This document shows, piece after piece, positions 16,501-23,799 of a stretch of 64,000 nt of DNA (position 1 is the stretch's first letter; the number at the start of each line of letters is the position of its first letter). The notes beneath the pieces were generated by a model, which had not been told where the DNA came from, did not search any database, and saw only the letters and a list, made by a program, of their open reading frames with translations. The position numbers were made by a program, and so were the translations under genes. Source of the DNA: a virus; IMG/VR virus record IMGVR_UViG_3300028908_000005, positions 27,977 to 91,976 of that record; one strand, given 5' to 3'.

Positions 16501-16915
16501 ACGCGAAACGATATTGATCCAGTCAGGCTATCCGCTGCAGAAGATCATGGCCTGCAGCCTTGTACGCAGCGCTCGGCAGGCTCCGTGCCAGTTCATACCG
16601 GCTACGATGCAGCATCCGCGCGATCACTACAACGTCGACAAGGCCAGAACGCTGCTGCTTACGTGTGCCATGATCAAACTTGGGCGGCTCAGATTCTTTC
16701 AGAACGATTACATCTCGGAATCAGAGCCGGGGCTTATCCGCGATTTCTTGGCCCTCGTTGAAGATAAAATCAGCTCGCAAGCCGCTGCTGAGATTTACCG
16801 AATCACGAAGATCGCGAATAAATCTGACGATTTTGCGCAAGCCGTCAACTTCGCCTGCGTCGCTATCTGGCACGCCACGCGGTCCTGGCCAAACTTGGCG
16901 CTCGGCAACAACTAG
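13568..16915 (+). CDS. Terminase large subunit with intein
   Basis: A 1115-codon frame: a 605-aa terminase interrupted by a 510-residue intein (residues 198-707). The packaging ATPase has GRQVGKT at 89-95. Its Walker B region FADELSEDE is followed, after splicing, by CQDID. A zinc-like pair CYKCGKPI and the RNase H-fold nuclease follow, with VLGVDWGGGG, AHDYTGGG and NKSDDFAQ as the likely metal-binding acids. Family role: cutting concatemeric phage DNA and driving it into the prohead. No strong ribosome binding site precedes the ATG at 13568, and there is no later ATG before residue 108. It is one of only two independent plus-strand genes. Its stop overlaps the convergent stop of the next gene in a shared CTAG. 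Confidence 0.93.
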   Translation: MSNLHTATQLPETFTRVFELQRSDGTAIRDEERLSRFVHLIQNKRIHSFVHALPLILNLKGRPYTLKDHAPFEELFRFKQPRRTTYKTGRQVGKTVSQAAAIVARLASMPNKYHPEPHTMLHITPLYEQIRRFSTMFLGPFLQTSPIRQLLVDPRCVESVLHRTFRNGSQILLSFTGIGPEPNRIRGAFADELSEDESVTGDTLLTTPLGQIPIKDARPGDIVKCFTEDNHVRWTTVSKVWYAGRRHCYRITLEDGSYVDSTSESYVATDSGCFRVSQLIEIAAGSRSCATRNRTSEQEQTTEPTAAAASVRDDARRRASDAARCLRGDTELRVQGIPLGKVHDIVRLRLRRTVEATETRNRLLVGEILDCRHTGISVPTAALVPGRPQTRKSRNLADYRRTRIFGLRNVVDMRRRNQMGSEVLAYTKPLYARFSTKRCRTFVELADGTRLSIIDSRADPVQKAVVYPDVCNGVSRTADAETDTFGTSYYAIQGGCYWEERHGNLSVLQTTIPVENVAASDRPRVVPLLRQPRVQVCQEEVHAPTRTVQARRQSQTAASKKRIRATKQSRNLRQKRRMGQKQSGQGSRNLATRRRQETPQATRSYAAVRHLRQTNQIGTRHETYANRLRRLPAGTAAATGQDRLLQAPHAYRQDTGTTRSRSCENASPEKVDWRRIVSIEYVGIRDVYDVETAGPHTVILNGHARPQCQDIDPSHEGVVDETMSHSTWAVKKSTGTPKTLDNLLQIKWEESSQAEWFVPCFHCTTNGHPTYNIPSIEYHLDAMIGPWREDISDKSPATICYKCGKPISPRFGRWVHRYKARRWTHAGYHIPQIIMPIHFADPNKWSTLLLKRRTLPAYLFYNEVLGEAYDTAAKLVTLADLNKAAVLWPNDDHEALQRRRNYSLVVLGVDWGGGGKAGDSYTTLALVGVLPTGELNVIWGKRLLTPHDHIREAKEIIHYCNMFSPDFVAHDYTGGGSLRETILIQSGYPLQKIMACSLVRSARQAPCQFIPATMQHPRDHYNVDKARTLLLTCAMIKLGRLRFFQNDYISESEPGLIRDFLALVEDKISSQAAAEIYRITKIANKSDDFAQAVNFACVAIWHATRSWPNLALGNN
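14159..15688 (+). other. Intein in terminase (Ser1, Gln510, Cys+1)
   Basis: The intein begins SVTGDTLLTTPLG (block A) at codon 14159. It has a block B-like segment STSESYVATDSG and ends with VYDVETAGPHTVILNG (block F) and HARPQ, before Cys+1 at 15689. It is inserted inside the terminase Walker B motif (DE/CQD), a typical active-site location. Unusual points are a block-B histidine replaced by serine and a C-terminal Pro-Gln instead of His-Asn. Between about 14420 and 15580 the intein frame is open but reads as Arg/Thr/Gln-rich sequence with no endonuclease motifs. That stretch codes for a LAGLIDADG endonuclease in the +1 frame. Confidence 0.85.
14340..15596 (+). CDS. LAGLIDADG homing endonuclease nested out of frame in the intein
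   Basis: A 418-aa protein in the +1 frame relative to the terminase. The two LAGLIDADG helices are LVYGTMLGDGHL (about residue 57) and LGFLDCVMWWICDDG (about residue 145), each with the catalytic acid. The C-terminal half is Lys/Arg-rich with two cysteine clusters (CLFC...CCDNPAC and CVIC...CGGC), likely zinc-binding DNA-contact modules. GAGG lies 9 nt before the ATG at 14340, so it may be translated on its own; an ATG at 14331 sits directly on that GAGG. The stop is 92 bp before the intein end. Homing endonucleases cut intein-less alleles to spread the element. Encoding one in a different frame from its intein is very unusual. Confidence 0.88.
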   Translation: MSTAHQNRTWPQIPDAFEYRNSSKLPPEAAAAQREIVLANKNKPLNQQQLQLVYGTMLGDGHLTPRGAYVATQSYAFREYHWAKYTILSDYVYGVPSKQQKRGTDFWSVKFWTAATPELASLRQLWYPDGHKRVNREILQTIDELGFLDCVMWWICDDGTRWGPKYSPTLSLCTHAFPQSDVELLSNWLMEHGYRSSIREQTQYRKPLYTLMFATESAVRLMRKLTPLVHPTMLYKVAVTGRNDTEICLFCKQPFQLKTLRRRTDLAWFPCCDNPACKSAKKKFMRQRELSKPGAKAKRQQAKREYVQRNKAAIYAKNAEWARNNPDKVREIWRRADAKKRRKQQEAMPPCVICGKQIKLERGMKHTRTACGGCQPELLRRRAKIAYYKRRMRTAKTQEQREAAAAKMQALKKSIGVE

Positions 16916-19578
16916 CCGTAGACGCGTAATGTGCTGCTATCGTTCCACCAGCGAAACGATATGAACCAGCCCGGATTCTCCGCGTCGCCGACGCCTACCA
17001 GCTTGCTCGCTGCTGCCAGCCGTTTGGTAACGTCGTCCGGATCCGGGATCGGCACCCGCCACTTGTCGGCAATCAACAGTAGCGTCGCCTGCGGTATGAA
17101 CACAGTACGCCGAGACGGTTTGTCTATTTGCAGCAATGACAACTCTCGCCGCCGTTTCTCGTACTTCGGATTGTACAAGGCCAATTTGCCGTCGCTGACC
17201 GCCTCTCGCAGCGTATCGCGGAACAGCGCTGCCCACTCGGTCGTGTCCGAAGTATCCGTCAACAGCCGTAACGCTGCACGTTCCAAAGCGTCCGCATCGC
17301 CTGCAGCCATACTGAGCATGTCATGCAAAATGAACCTAACAAACCCCTCTCTAGCGTTAAGCAATCGCTGGGGATCTTTGGCGTACCGCTGCAGCCATGC
17401 CACCATGACAGCGCCAGCATGCCGTAGGAACCGCTCTGCGCCTACGTGACGCGTTTCGTCGCGAATTACGGTCCAGGAGCCCTGTAGGGCCAACCAAGGC
17501 GCCCAGGGCCGCGGAAACGCCATAACAGCGGCCTTTTCACTCCCGTCTTGGACCCATGTAAGCCGTTTTGCCGTTGGGTAACCGCGGCGGACCTCGACGA
17601 TTGCCGGCCAACGGCGTCCGCGGAGCCTGGCCTGCAGCTCACGGGCAAATTCTGCTTCGCTGTAGCTTGCTTGCAGTTTGATCGTATCGCAGCCGCAAGC
17701 CGCCGCCGTCAGGCTGCCGATCGTTTCGGCGCCGGTGCCGGTCAGCGCAACGCCGCGAGGCTTGATGACCCCCAATACCGAAACGACGTTAGCCGCAACG
17801 GCTGCCAACGTCGCCCAAAATACGGGTAGGGCAGGATGAGTGTCTGTCAGCTCATCCCACGGTACGCCTTGCTCGTCCGGGTTAGGAAACGGATCCGACG
17901 CGTTTAGCAAAGATTCCGTATCCGCGCTTACGTCCTTTGCGACAATGCGACCGCCGAGCTCGACTACAAATCGCGGGAAACGGAAGCCTGCAGCATCACC
18001 ATCCCACCCTATCCGGTTGTCTATGTTGCCGGCGCGCGGCGGATGCAGCTGCATGGCGATGTCGATAGCATGCTTCGACAACGTCGGCAAATACCGCATC
18101 ACACCAAGGCCGGCATCGAGTATCTTGTCCCGCATCCATCGAAACGTGTTCTGCTCGATCGTTTCGACAAGCTCGCAAAACTCCAGTGTGCTACCGGCAT
18201 ATTCGATATGCCCCGCATAGTACGTGTCTTGCGTATCTTTACTGTGGATGACGTTCGTTATCCGGAGTTTCGCATCGCATACGCAAGTCATATCTTTCTG
18301 CAGGAACCAGCCTGCTGCCGTCTCGATTACGACACGGTTACCGACAGCCGCGCGCCCGTAGCTCGCCGCTGGTTTGGCAGCTCTTATCGCACGGGAGATC
18401 GGGCGTGTCAGCATGTTATGCAACGAAATTTCAGCGCTTGGCGGCAGGTCCAGATCCTGTGCGTAAATCTGTATTTGGTCGAGTTTTGCCTCACGCAATT
18501 CCCGGTGCAACACGATACGCCATTCTTTTGCCGTTTTTGAGATGGCTTCGAGAAACGCTACTGGTCGCACCTGTAAATGTCCGCTGCCGCAGTGTACGCG
18601 GGCGTCGAGCCTGGCCGCCAAGTTGAATACTGCCGGTGACGGCTCGCAGCACCAGATTACGTAGTCCTTTCGCGGCAGATTGTCTAATGCGACCCGTGGG
18701 AAGCATAGCGGTTGTTTCTTTGTCCTGAGCCGGCCCAAGTAAGTCGCCAGCAGCGGCAGCGTTGTCGCCGTATCGCGGCTGTGTCGCAGGTGTAACAGCA
18801 ACGCTGCAGCCGGGTCAGTCGCAATCACTGTTGTGTTGCAGTGCAGCGGATGCGGGCGATATTCTGCGTCCCACGTCAAGAAACCGACGTCGGCAGTGTC
18901 GCCGCTGACACCGCTTAACGGTAGGTACGTCGCGAACTCCGGGGCATCCAAGCGGTCTGCTACGAAGAACCCGCAAACATGCTTCGGAGCGTCGAAAACA
19001 GGCGATATGATCAGCTCGCTTTTGGTCATTCCGGTCAGCATCTTAACGACGCCGAAGACCTTCGAATCGCCGTCGCGAAGCTGCTCGACAATCTGGTTTC
19101 CGAACATTGTGCCCAATAGCCAACCTACACGGCTTCGCCAAACCTCGCTCGGCAACATGTATGCGGCCGCGCCGGAGGCAAACAATGTCCGAAGATTCCG
19201 CGTGTGCTGCAGATTAGCTACGGCATCGCTGAAGATGTCGAGGGCTTTCGCGTTCTTCCCGACAGCCGCCAGATATTCGCCAAAAGTGTTATGCTCGATA
19301 GCCAAATCACGGACAGTCTCGATCTCTGAACGCCAGTGTAAAATGGCTTTTTCTTGGTCTACATCCAGATATTTGGCCAATAGTGATGTAAAATCACCAT
19401 AAGAGCCGCAGCGAGAACAATGATGCCACGGTACGCCAACTATGGTATCCTGGTAAAGCGTAAGCGTTGTATTACCGCATAAGGGGCATCTGACACGCAT
19501 CGGCAGTGCTGTGCCTGTCGCAGACGTGTCGATTAGCTTAAGTAAGTCATACCACCGCAAATATGAGCCTAATTGCAT
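16912..19578 (-). CDS. Large primase-like zinc-finger protein
   Basis: An 888-aa protein from the ATG at 19578; a TTG at 19602 is also possible. The N-terminus carries C31-x2-C34 and HC54-x2-C57, like the CHC2 zinc finger of DNA primases, with the typical SYGDFTSLL after it. The centre is a mixed domain of unknown type. Near residue 630, ALTGTGAETIGSL sits where a helicase P-loop would be expected but lacks the GK[ST] residues. It may be a primase or primase-helicase relative with an altered ATPase, or an unrelated replication protein. It is convergent with the terminase (stops share CTAG) and divergent from the next plus-strand gene with 12 bp between the starts. Confidence 0.6.
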   Translation of the reverse strand: MQLGSYLRWYDLLKLIDTSATGTALPMRVRCPLCGNTTLTLYQDTIVGVPWHHCSRCGSYGDFTSLLAKYLDVDQEKAILHWRSEIETVRDLAIEHNTFGEYLAAVGKNAKALDIFSDAVANLQHTRNLRTLFASGAAAYMLPSEVWRSRVGWLLGTMFGNQIVEQLRDGDSKVFGVVKMLTGMTKSELIISPVFDAPKHVCGFFVADRLDAPEFATYLPLSGVSGDTADVGFLTWDAEYRPHPLHCNTTVIATDPAAALLLHLRHSRDTATTLPLLATYLGRLRTKKQPLCFPRVALDNLPRKDYVIWCCEPSPAVFNLAARLDARVHCGSGHLQVRPVAFLEAISKTAKEWRIVLHRELREAKLDQIQIYAQDLDLPPSAEISLHNMLTRPISRAIRAAKPAASYGRAAVGNRVVIETAAGWFLQKDMTCVCDAKLRITNVIHSKDTQDTYYAGHIEYAGSTLEFCELVETIEQNTFRWMRDKILDAGLGVMRYLPTLSKHAIDIAMQLHPPRAGNIDNRIGWDGDAAGFRFPRFVVELGGRIVAKDVSADTESLLNASDPFPNPDEQGVPWDELTDTHPALPVFWATLAAVAANVVSVLGVIKPRGVALTGTGAETIGSLTAAACGCDTIKLQASYSEAEFARELQARLRGRRWPAIVEVRRGYPTAKRLTWVQDGSEKAAVMAFPRPWAPWLALQGSWTVIRDETRHVGAERFLRHAGAVMVAWLQRYAKDPQRLLNAREGFVRFILHDMLSMAAGDADALERAALRLLTDTSDTTEWAALFRDTLREAVSDGKLALYNPKYEKRRRELSLLQIDKPSRRTVFIPQATLLLIADKWRVPIPDPDDVTKRLAAASKLVGVGDAENPGWFISFRWWNDSSTLRVYG

Positions 19579-19590
19579 GAGGGTTTCCCG

Positions 19591-20760
19591 ATGACGCAGC
19601 AAAATTCACCTGTTGCCGTACTCCCTCCGGATGGGAGCAGCCAGCATCTTTACAAATTGGCGCAAGCTTACGGCTTACCGCAATTCGTAAAAGATGCGTC
19701 TTTGACAGACGTTCAAGCCGTTGACAATCTAGGGTCGCATATGTTCGCAGACCCGCTGCGGCGACGATTTCCATGCCACTCGGCGGCTGCGACTTGGATC
19801 AGCGCTGCCGCTTTTGCCGAAAGCCAAGATAGTGGCGATAGCAAAATCGAGCATCGCATCAAGCAAGCTGCAGCTTATTTCGGCGTGCTGCCAGACGTCG
19901 AAAATGTCATGGCCAAAATCGCTGCCGACAACGTAGTCGACGAAGATGCGCTGCCAGACGACGTATTTGCTATTGTACGCCAATTCGAAGATGGTACCAA
20001 GCAGCGACATTACCCGCTGCGTAACACTGCCGAGATCCGCAAGGCCGCAGAGTATGTCGTTAAGCATCGCCGTGACCTGCGGTTCGCCGATCGTCACACA
20101 ATTGCAAGTAAAGTCCTCGAAAAAGCAGCCGAGTTCGGCGCCGACATCGCCGAGCATCGCGATATGCTCGAAAAGCTTGCTGCCCGCGGTATTTGCGCCA
20201 AGAGCGACGCGATCAAGATGATCGACAAACGCGTCCGATCGCTACGCGGTCAACAGCCCAAGATAGCAGAGCAACTGCAGAAGCTGGCTGAAACGATCGA
20301 CAAGATCGAAGATATCCATTTCGCGCACGAATCGTTTGTCAAACTGGCCGAAATTATCGACGACTTTGACCACCAACATCGGCTCGTCCAAGCATATGGC
20401 GATTACTACGAGCCGCCGGAAGACGTGCTGTTTGCAGTAACCGAGAAACTAGCAGCCGAGCAATCGAACGCGTTGATCGGTACAGTTACCGGCAATTACT
20501 ACCGCAAAGACGACCTACGCAATGTCTCGCCTGGTGTGCTGCGAGATCACCTCGGCGACGACTTCGCCGAAACTGTCAGTGCCGGCCCTTGGTTGAATAT
20601 CGAGAAGTTCGCCGAAATCGTGCCGACGCTGCCGCGAGACGACGCCGAAGTGCTTGATATAGCATTGCAAGACGCCGGCATTACGCCATTCGCCCAATCC
20701 ACCCCGACGCAGCCGCGAAAGAAATCGGCTGCGTCAGGGCTGTGGGCCGCGTTTGCTTAA
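19591..20760 (+). CDS. Hypothetical protein, possibly structural
   Basis: A 389-aa helical protein. The ATG at 19591 has GAGGG about 7 nt before it; an upstream in-frame TTG lacks one. It begins MTQQNSPVAVLPPDG, contains HSAAATWISAAAFAE and LRFADRHTIASKVLEKAAEF, and has a coiled-coil-prone centre (RGQQPKIAEQLQKLAETIDK). No membrane or catalytic motif was seen. It is the second independent plus-strand gene, next to the terminase, so a head or assembly role is possible. Its stop overlaps the convergent minus-strand stop by 4 bp. Confidence 0.7.
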   Translation: MTQQNSPVAVLPPDGSSQHLYKLAQAYGLPQFVKDASLTDVQAVDNLGSHMFADPLRRRFPCHSAAATWISAAAFAESQDSGDSKIEHRIKQAAAYFGVLPDVENVMAKIAADNVVDEDALPDDVFAIVRQFEDGTKQRHYPLRNTAEIRKAAEYVVKHRRDLRFADRHTIASKVLEKAAEFGADIAEHRDMLEKLAARGICAKSDAIKMIDKRVRSLRGQQPKIAEQLQKLAETIDKIEDIHFAHESFVKLAEIIDDFDHQHRLVQAYGDYYEPPEDVLFAVTEKLAAEQSNALIGTVTGNYYRKDDLRNVSPGVLRDHLGDDFAETVSAGPWLNIEKFAEIVPTLPRDDAEVLDIALQDAGITPFAQSTPTQPRKKSAASGLWAAFA

Positions 20761-21098
20761 CGATCTTCGTTACGCCTGAGCGTCGGCGGCTCCGCGTCGT
20801 CGGCGCTTTTTTCGTCAGTGTCCTCCGTGTTGTCGTCGTTTTCTTCGTCGACAGCTTTTTCGCCTTGCAGCTCTTCTGCTTTGCTTTCTAGCCGCATAAG
20901 TGTCAGCTCGATAGCTTGCAGTCTTGCGTTCAGATGCGCGTAATCGCTAGAGATCGCTTCGACGTCAAGTGCATTATTGAGCAGTTTGTACATCCTGTCG
21001 TTGATCGCTGATATCACGTCCAGCGTGTCTGACGTCAGGATGTAGTTGTAGATCAGAATGGCGACAACAACGAGCCAGGCTACGACTGCTGAAGACAT
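20757..21098 (-). CDS. Membrane-anchored coiled-coil protein
   Basis: A 113-aa protein with one N-terminal hydrophobic helix (AWLVVVAILIYNYIL). A predicted coiled coil (HLNARLQAIELTLMRLESKA) follows, then a very acidic tail. AAGGAG precedes the ATG at 21098. The layout resembles small inner-membrane phage proteins such as i-spanins, but no lysis partner is identifiable next to it. Function unknown. Confidence 0.65.
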   Translation of the reverse strand: MSSAVVAWLVVVAILIYNYILTSDTLDVISAINDRMYKLLNNALDVEAISSDYAHLNARLQAIELTLMRLESKAEELQGEKAVDEENDDNTEDTDEKSADDAEPPTLRRNEDR

Positions 21099-21769
21099 AT
21101 AGGCTCCTTATAGCAAATCCCGCACTGTGTGCAGGTTACCTCATGATGTTGGTTGATGCCGTTCTCTGCCGGACATACCGGCTTGCCGGCGACTGTCGTT
21201 TGCCGGGTATCTCGCATGACGCGAAACACGAGATCGACATATGCAGGCACCCTATCGCAGTCTTCCGGTACGAGCATCCATGCCACACGAACATTCTTCC
21301 ACCGTGGCGGCCTGCCAGATTCGCGATGCGTTTCGCGGTCGGTCGACCACCAGAGTGACATGTTCGGCAATTCCGCCAGCTCACGTAAGGCTTTACGGAG
21401 CCGCGGTAGCCGCCAAGATCGTGTGTACGCCCAAAACCGCGTTTCGGGGCATGCTTTGATAATGGCAATCCATTTGCGTACATATGCCGCAGAGTAAAAG
21501 TCTCCGCTAACGTGAATACGCACTAAACTGCGGCGACGCAAGCGATTGATAGTTTCAATCATCTCGCGCGCAAATTCGCGACTTTCCGCTCGCGAAAGAC
21601 GTTTCTCGTTTGCGCTGCTCACAATATTGTTGGCAAACCGACGGTGCTTTGCGTAGCAATGCTGGCGACACAGCTCGGTTGCACCGGGGCAGGTAACGTC
21701 TGCTGGTATGCTAAAACCGCGGACGTTTTTGCCTACCTTGATGTTCGGTTTCGAGAGCAGCAGCGTCAA
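21080..21769 (-). CDS. Gp88-like protein with cysteine clusters
   Basis: A 229-aa protein. An N-terminal C27-x6-C34-x3-C38 (ending HCYA), the central motif RIHVSGDFYSAAYVRKW, then FWAYTRSW match what I recall of the mycobacteriophage gene-product-88 family. A second cluster (CTQCGIC...C) closes the protein. The arrangement suggests an Fe-S or zinc centre; the biochemical role of the family is not known to me. The start is TTG at 21769 directly after the upstream stop TAG, with GGAG 10 nt before it. No ATG occurs before residue 69. Confidence 0.65.
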   Translation of the reverse strand: MTLLLSKPNIKVGKNVRGFSIPADVTCPGATELCRQHCYAKHRRFANNIVSSANEKRLSRAESREFAREMIETINRLRRRSLVRIHVSGDFYSAAYVRKWIAIIKACPETRFWAYTRSWRLPRLRKALRELAELPNMSLWWSTDRETHRESGRPPRWKNVRVAWMLVPEDCDRVPAYVDLVFRVMRDTRQTTVAGKPVCPAENGINQHHEVTCTQCGICYKEPICLQQS

Positions 21770-22795
21770 CTAACCGATTCTCCGCAGGCGACGACGCACA
21801 GCATGCGTTGTCGCAGCATCGTTGGCGATGTTGACAACCGGTTCGACGGCTTGTGCTAAAGCATTAGCGGCCGCGCGATCTTCTGCGTTCAGCGCTGCGA
21901 TGTCCGCGTTGCTGAGCATTTGATCGAGACGGGAAACTTGTCGCATAATATCTTCGTCCTGCACGAAGCTGAAACCGCGAAGCAGTTCGACGGCTTCGGC
22001 AACCTGCCGTAAAGTTCCTTGTTTAACTACGCGCCGGCGCCGCAAGCTTTCGAGCAGATTCGCCGTTGCTTCGTGCAGCCGCTGCCGAGGCTCGGCAATG
22101 ATCTGCTCGACAAGCGTATCAGCGAACCTGGCGACGCGCTCCCGCAAAGCTTCGGCCAGATGCGGGTTTTGCGTCAACGGTCCGGCGTCGATATCGTCCA
22201 GTACCAGCCGTAAGCGTTCGGCCCGGTCGTTGTCGCCGGCAGCCGCCAACGCGCGGTACGCGTCACGGAGCACCGCTCTGTGCTCCGGCCCGAGGTTGTT
22301 GCCGTTGATCGGCACGACCATCGTCGCGAAATCGAATTTGTTCGCGATCGCGTCGGCACTCGGCAACTTCTCGATAAGCTCGTCTGCCACGATAATCGAG
22401 ATTCGCTGCAACCGTTGCCGAATATTGTGCAAAATATCCGGATATGCGGCGACAAACGAATCGCGGTGCGCAAGGAAGTCATGCCGAATCTCTTCAAGCT
22501 GCCTGAACACGTCGTCAGCTCGTGTTGCCGGCAACAGTGACAGCTTGCTATGGCTGATCGCGTGGCGATGCAGCACTTTTCTCGCTAAGTACTCATCGGT
22601 GCGAAACGTCTTGCTCCACCGCTCAGGCATCAGATGCCACTGCGGGTCGGTGCAAAAGTCGTCACGTACCGGCACGGTCTCATTGCCAGCCGATACGTTG
22701 ACGACAGCATCTCGCATATGCCGACGCAGCCGCGGCCAGCGGATCGTCAGATCCACGACCACGACGTTCTGCTTGATCGTATCAAGTGTTGGCAT
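21770..22795 (-). CDS. Hypothetical protein, weakly DUF3150-like
   Basis: A 341-aa, Arg-rich helical protein. Of several in-frame starts I chose the ATG at 22795, which overlaps the stop of the upstream gene and leaves a natural N-terminus (MPTLDTIKQNVVVVDLTIRW). The middle (KVLHRHAISHSKLSLLPATRADDVFRQ is split over two helices) and the long charged helices recall DUF3150 proteins, which neighbour AAA ATPases in phages; a Ycf46-type AAA gene is 1 kb away. This similarity is from memory and weak. Confidence 0.6.
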   Translation of the reverse strand: MPTLDTIKQNVVVVDLTIRWPRLRRHMRDAVVNVSAGNETVPVRDDFCTDPQWHLMPERWSKTFRTDEYLARKVLHRHAISHSKLSLLPATRADDVFRQLEEIRHDFLAHRDSFVAAYPDILHNIRQRLQRISIIVADELIEKLPSADAIANKFDFATMVVPINGNNLGPEHRAVLRDAYRALAAAGDNDRAERLRLVLDDIDAGPLTQNPHLAEALRERVARFADTLVEQIIAEPRQRLHEATANLLESLRRRRVVKQGTLRQVAEAVELLRGFSFVQDEDIMRQVSRLDQMLSNADIAALNAEDRAAANALAQAVEPVVNIANDAATTHAVRRRLRRIG

Positions 22796-23090
22796 ACTTC
22801 GTGTTTTCTCGCATGTATTCGAGTTCAGCAGCGATAGCTGCATCCTTCGTCGGATAAGGCCCAAGTACCGGGCCGCCGACGGGCAACATGTCTGCCCACC
22901 ACATCTCTGGTCGTATCCGTACCTGACAGTGTTTCTGCAGGTACGCACGAGCTTCCGGGCTCAACGAGTCCCGTGTTTCGACGTGTGAATTTCGCGTAAT
23001 CGCCGCTACCTCGCCAATCGCGTTAAGCCACGGCTGCTCGTCTTCCAACAAGTTAACAATGGTCCCGTCAGCTTTGACTACAAATTCCAT
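22782..23090 (-). CDS. Hypothetical protein
   Basis: A 102-aa soluble protein starting MEFVVKADGTIVNLLEDEQ, with PVLGPYPTKDAAIAAELEY near the end. The start ATG at 23090 lies 6 bp after a copy of the GTATCCGGATAC palindrome and downstream of a terminator. It is therefore probably the first gene of a new transcript, and the palindrome would sit at its translation start. No clear ribosome binding site beyond GGAT. Function unknown. Confidence 0.65.
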   Translation of the reverse strand: MEFVVKADGTIVNLLEDEQPWLNAIGEVAAITRNSHVETRDSLSPEARAYLQKHCQVRIRPEMWWADMLPVGGPVLGPYPTKDAAIAAELEYMRENTKYANT

Positions 23091-23096
23091 GATGCA

Positions 23097-23108
23097 GTAT
23101 CCGGATAC
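23097..23108. promoter_or_regulatory. GTATCCGGATAC palindrome, intergenic copy 3
   Basis: Perfect palindrome (14 bp with flanking A/T) between a rho-independent terminator and the start codon of the 22782-23090 gene, only 6 bp from the ATG. It overlaps the region where the ribosome binding site should be, so a bound protein or RNA fold could block initiation. Confidence 0.5.
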
Positions 23109-23120
23109 TGGGTTTGTGTG

Positions 23121-23156
23121 AAAAACAAACCGCTGCGGATTGTGTATCCGCAGCGG
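23121..23156 (-). terminator. Rho-independent terminator
   Basis: On the minus strand, CCGCTGCGGAT-ACACA-ATCCGCAGCGG (11-bp perfect stem) is followed by TTTGTTTTT. It lies 21 bp after the stop of the DUF2997-like gene and ends the AAA/DUF1257/DUF2997 unit. Confidence 0.9.
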
Positions 23157-23176
23157 CCCAGGAGAAGGAGGAACCG

Positions 23177-23374
23177 CTAGTTGCGGTTCTCAGCTTGGAT
23201 TTTCGCAGATTCGCCGTGAGCATAAAACTCCGGTTTCAGCTGCCGCTCCCCAAGCTGCTCGCCGAAAATGTTTTCAAACGGCGCCGACAGATCGGTGCAC
23301 GACGCGCCCTTGGCGCCGTCGACGCTCACTTCGACGGTGCCGTCACGTTTTGCTGTAATGATGATTTTAGCCAA
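23177..23374 (-). CDS. DUF2997-like small protein
   Basis: A 65-aa protein starting at TTG 23374 (AKIIITAKRDGTVEV), with GGAGGG 7-8 nt before it and an 8-bp overlap with the end of the DUF1257 gene. The pattern of an N-terminal beta strand, DGTVEVSVDGAKGASC, then a helix matches DUF2997 as I know it. DUF2997 genes commonly accompany DUF1257 (Ycf35) and Ycf46-type AAA genes; here all three are in that order. Molecular function unknown. A longer version of this frame would overlap DUF1257 and is not needed. Confidence 0.75.
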   Translation of the reverse strand: MAKIIITAKRDGTVEVSVDGAKGASCTDLSAPFENIFGEQLGERQLKPEFYAHGESAKIQAENRN

Positions 23375-23786
23375 CTGCGTACCCTCCTTCGCCAGCCTGC
23401 TCGTCGCCGCCGTCGACACCATAGCCGCCGACATTAACAGTAATTTTGATGTCGCCGTTATCCAGCGTAGCCACTTCGTAATTGGCCCCAAGCGCTTCGG
23501 CCTGCATGGTAGCTGCCTCGACGGCATACTTTTGCAGCATGTTGTCGAGATCGTGCTGATCGCCCCAGCGGCCCTCGTAGTTGTCGAACGCGACCTCGCC
23601 GGTCTGCGTATCGACGACGATGGGATACCGCCAATTCGGCAATGAGATGCCGATGCCGGTAGCCGAACCGCTGTAAAATTGATAACGGTCGTTGCCAAGC
23701 AGCTTGGCGCCGGCGATCTTGCTCAAGGCGCGCTTCAGCGCCGTGAGATTCTTGACTGTTGTTTTACGCTTCACAGTATGCGACAT
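23367..23786 (-). CDS. DUF1257 (Ycf35-like) protein
   Basis: A 139-aa protein from the ATG at 23786 (AGGAGG 9 nt before it). Hallmarks are MSHTVKRKTTVKNLTALKRA at the start, YPIVVDTQTGEVAFDNYEG and RWGDQHDLDNMLQKYAVE in the middle, and a beta-rich end (DNGDIKITVNVGG). These match DUF1257, found in plastids (Ycf35), cyanobacteria and many phages. It lies between a Ycf46-like AAA ATPase and a DUF2997 gene, a recurrent three-gene set whose function is undefined. Confidence 0.85.
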   Translation of the reverse strand: MSHTVKRKTTVKNLTALKRALSKIAGAKLLGNDRYQFYSGSATGIGISLPNWRYPIVVDTQTGEVAFDNYEGRWGDQHDLDNMLQKYAVEAATMQAEALGANYEVATLDNGDIKITVNVGGYGVDGGDEQAGEGGYAVG

Positions 23787-23799
23787 TAGCAACTTCCTC

